A DNA stretch of 64,000 nucleotides from positions 336,899-400,898 of the forward strand of contig JAMPXP010000001.1 in the NCBI GenBank assembly GCA_023701135.1, read 5' to 3'. The notes under the pieces are model-generated. The model did not search any database. It was not told where the DNA came from and saw only the letters and a program-made list of their open reading frames with translations. Shown here piece by piece: positions 63,998 to 64,000 of the stretch; the stretch's first letter is position 1, and every line of letters begins with the position of its first letter. Position numbers and translations under genes: made by a program. The stretch is from Desulfobacula sp. GTDB lineage: Bacteria > Desulfobacterota > Desulfobacteria > Desulfobacterales > Desulfobacteraceae.

Positions 63998-64000
63998 AAA
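63988..64000 (+). CDS. First codons of a gene cut by the window end
   Basis: An ATG with AAGGA at 63976-63980 and a seven-base spacer begins a frame reading Met-Thr-Gln-Gln before the edge. The product cannot be identified. A transposase is possible given the surrounding accessory DNA and the start-codon hairpin, but nothing proves it. Confidence 0.4.

Noticed and set aside
1..64000. CRISPR arrays, rRNA genes, prophage, complete insertion sequences
   Set aside because: I saw no regularly spaced repeats, rRNA sequence, structural phage genes or transposase with terminal repeats. Only the window's right edge hints at mobile DNA.

Overview
The window looks like chromosome of an anaerobic deltaproteobacterium of the sulfate-reducing Desulfobacterota, probably family Desulfobacteraceae. 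This is inferred from gene content, not from a marker search. The evidence is the siroheme-dependent (Ahb) heme route, a pyrophosphate-dependent phosphofructokinase, LarB, an AmmeMemoRadiSam protein A, citramalate-based isoleucine synthesis and a very high density of PAS/GAF/dCache histidine kinases. Base composition is moderate over most of the window and drops clearly after about 62.7 kb.

Layout. 0-3.7 kb: a translationally coupled heme cluster (partial gene, ahbC, hemB, ahbD). 3.8-9.7 kb: a promoter and three genes that I read as a Slam/DUF560-like (type 11) outer-membrane translocator, an exported FecR protein ending in a TbpB-like barrel, and a CHASE2 adenylate/guanylate cyclase. This is the best candidate for an undescribed system. 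9.7-13.2 kb: diguanylate cyclase and PPi-phosphofructokinase. 13.5-20.7 kb: tRNA-Gly(GCC), an ornithine-cyclodeaminase-family enzyme, a Nudix-like protein, a TrpR-like repressor, AmrA, CmoAB, an orphan ParM-like actin and LarB. 20.7-27.1 kb: a three-gene phosphorelay operon. 27.1-34.5 kb: a branched-chain amino-acid operon ilvD-ilvB-ilvH-cimA-leuA, preceded by a leader peptide rich in Ile/Leu/Val and an attenuator hairpin. 34.5-42.9 kb: DUF2147 protein, lepA, a REC-GGDEF regulator, nadC, valS, a small acidic protein and rsmE. 43-46.6 kb: tRNA-Phe(GAA), an orphan radical SAM protein and a hybrid kinase. 46.6-56.3 kb: a long minus-strand run in which polyamine genes (speD with a duplicated domain, speE), a GNAT and a DUF2156 protein precede an HDOD / kinase / receiver / dCache-kinase signalling run. 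56.7-59.4 kb: a small charged protein and an overlapping ATP-grasp / PLP-decarboxylase pair. 59.5-62.4 kb: an acidic protein and proA-proB. 62.4-64 kb: an AT-rich accessory stretch with two unknown genes separated by an integron attC-like site, and the first codons of another gene at the window edge.

How the parts connect. Several operons join metabolism to signalling: the diguanylate cyclase lies 22 bases upstream of the phosphofructokinase, and the polyamine genes run towards a kinase cascade. Promoters of the TTGACA-17/18-TATAAT type are visible in front of both tRNA genes, the ilv leader, lepA, the REC-GGDEF gene, the large hybrid kinase and the secretion cluster. I saw no rRNA, CRISPR array, prophage or complete insertion sequence. 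All functional calls come from reading motifs by eye; no database search was run.
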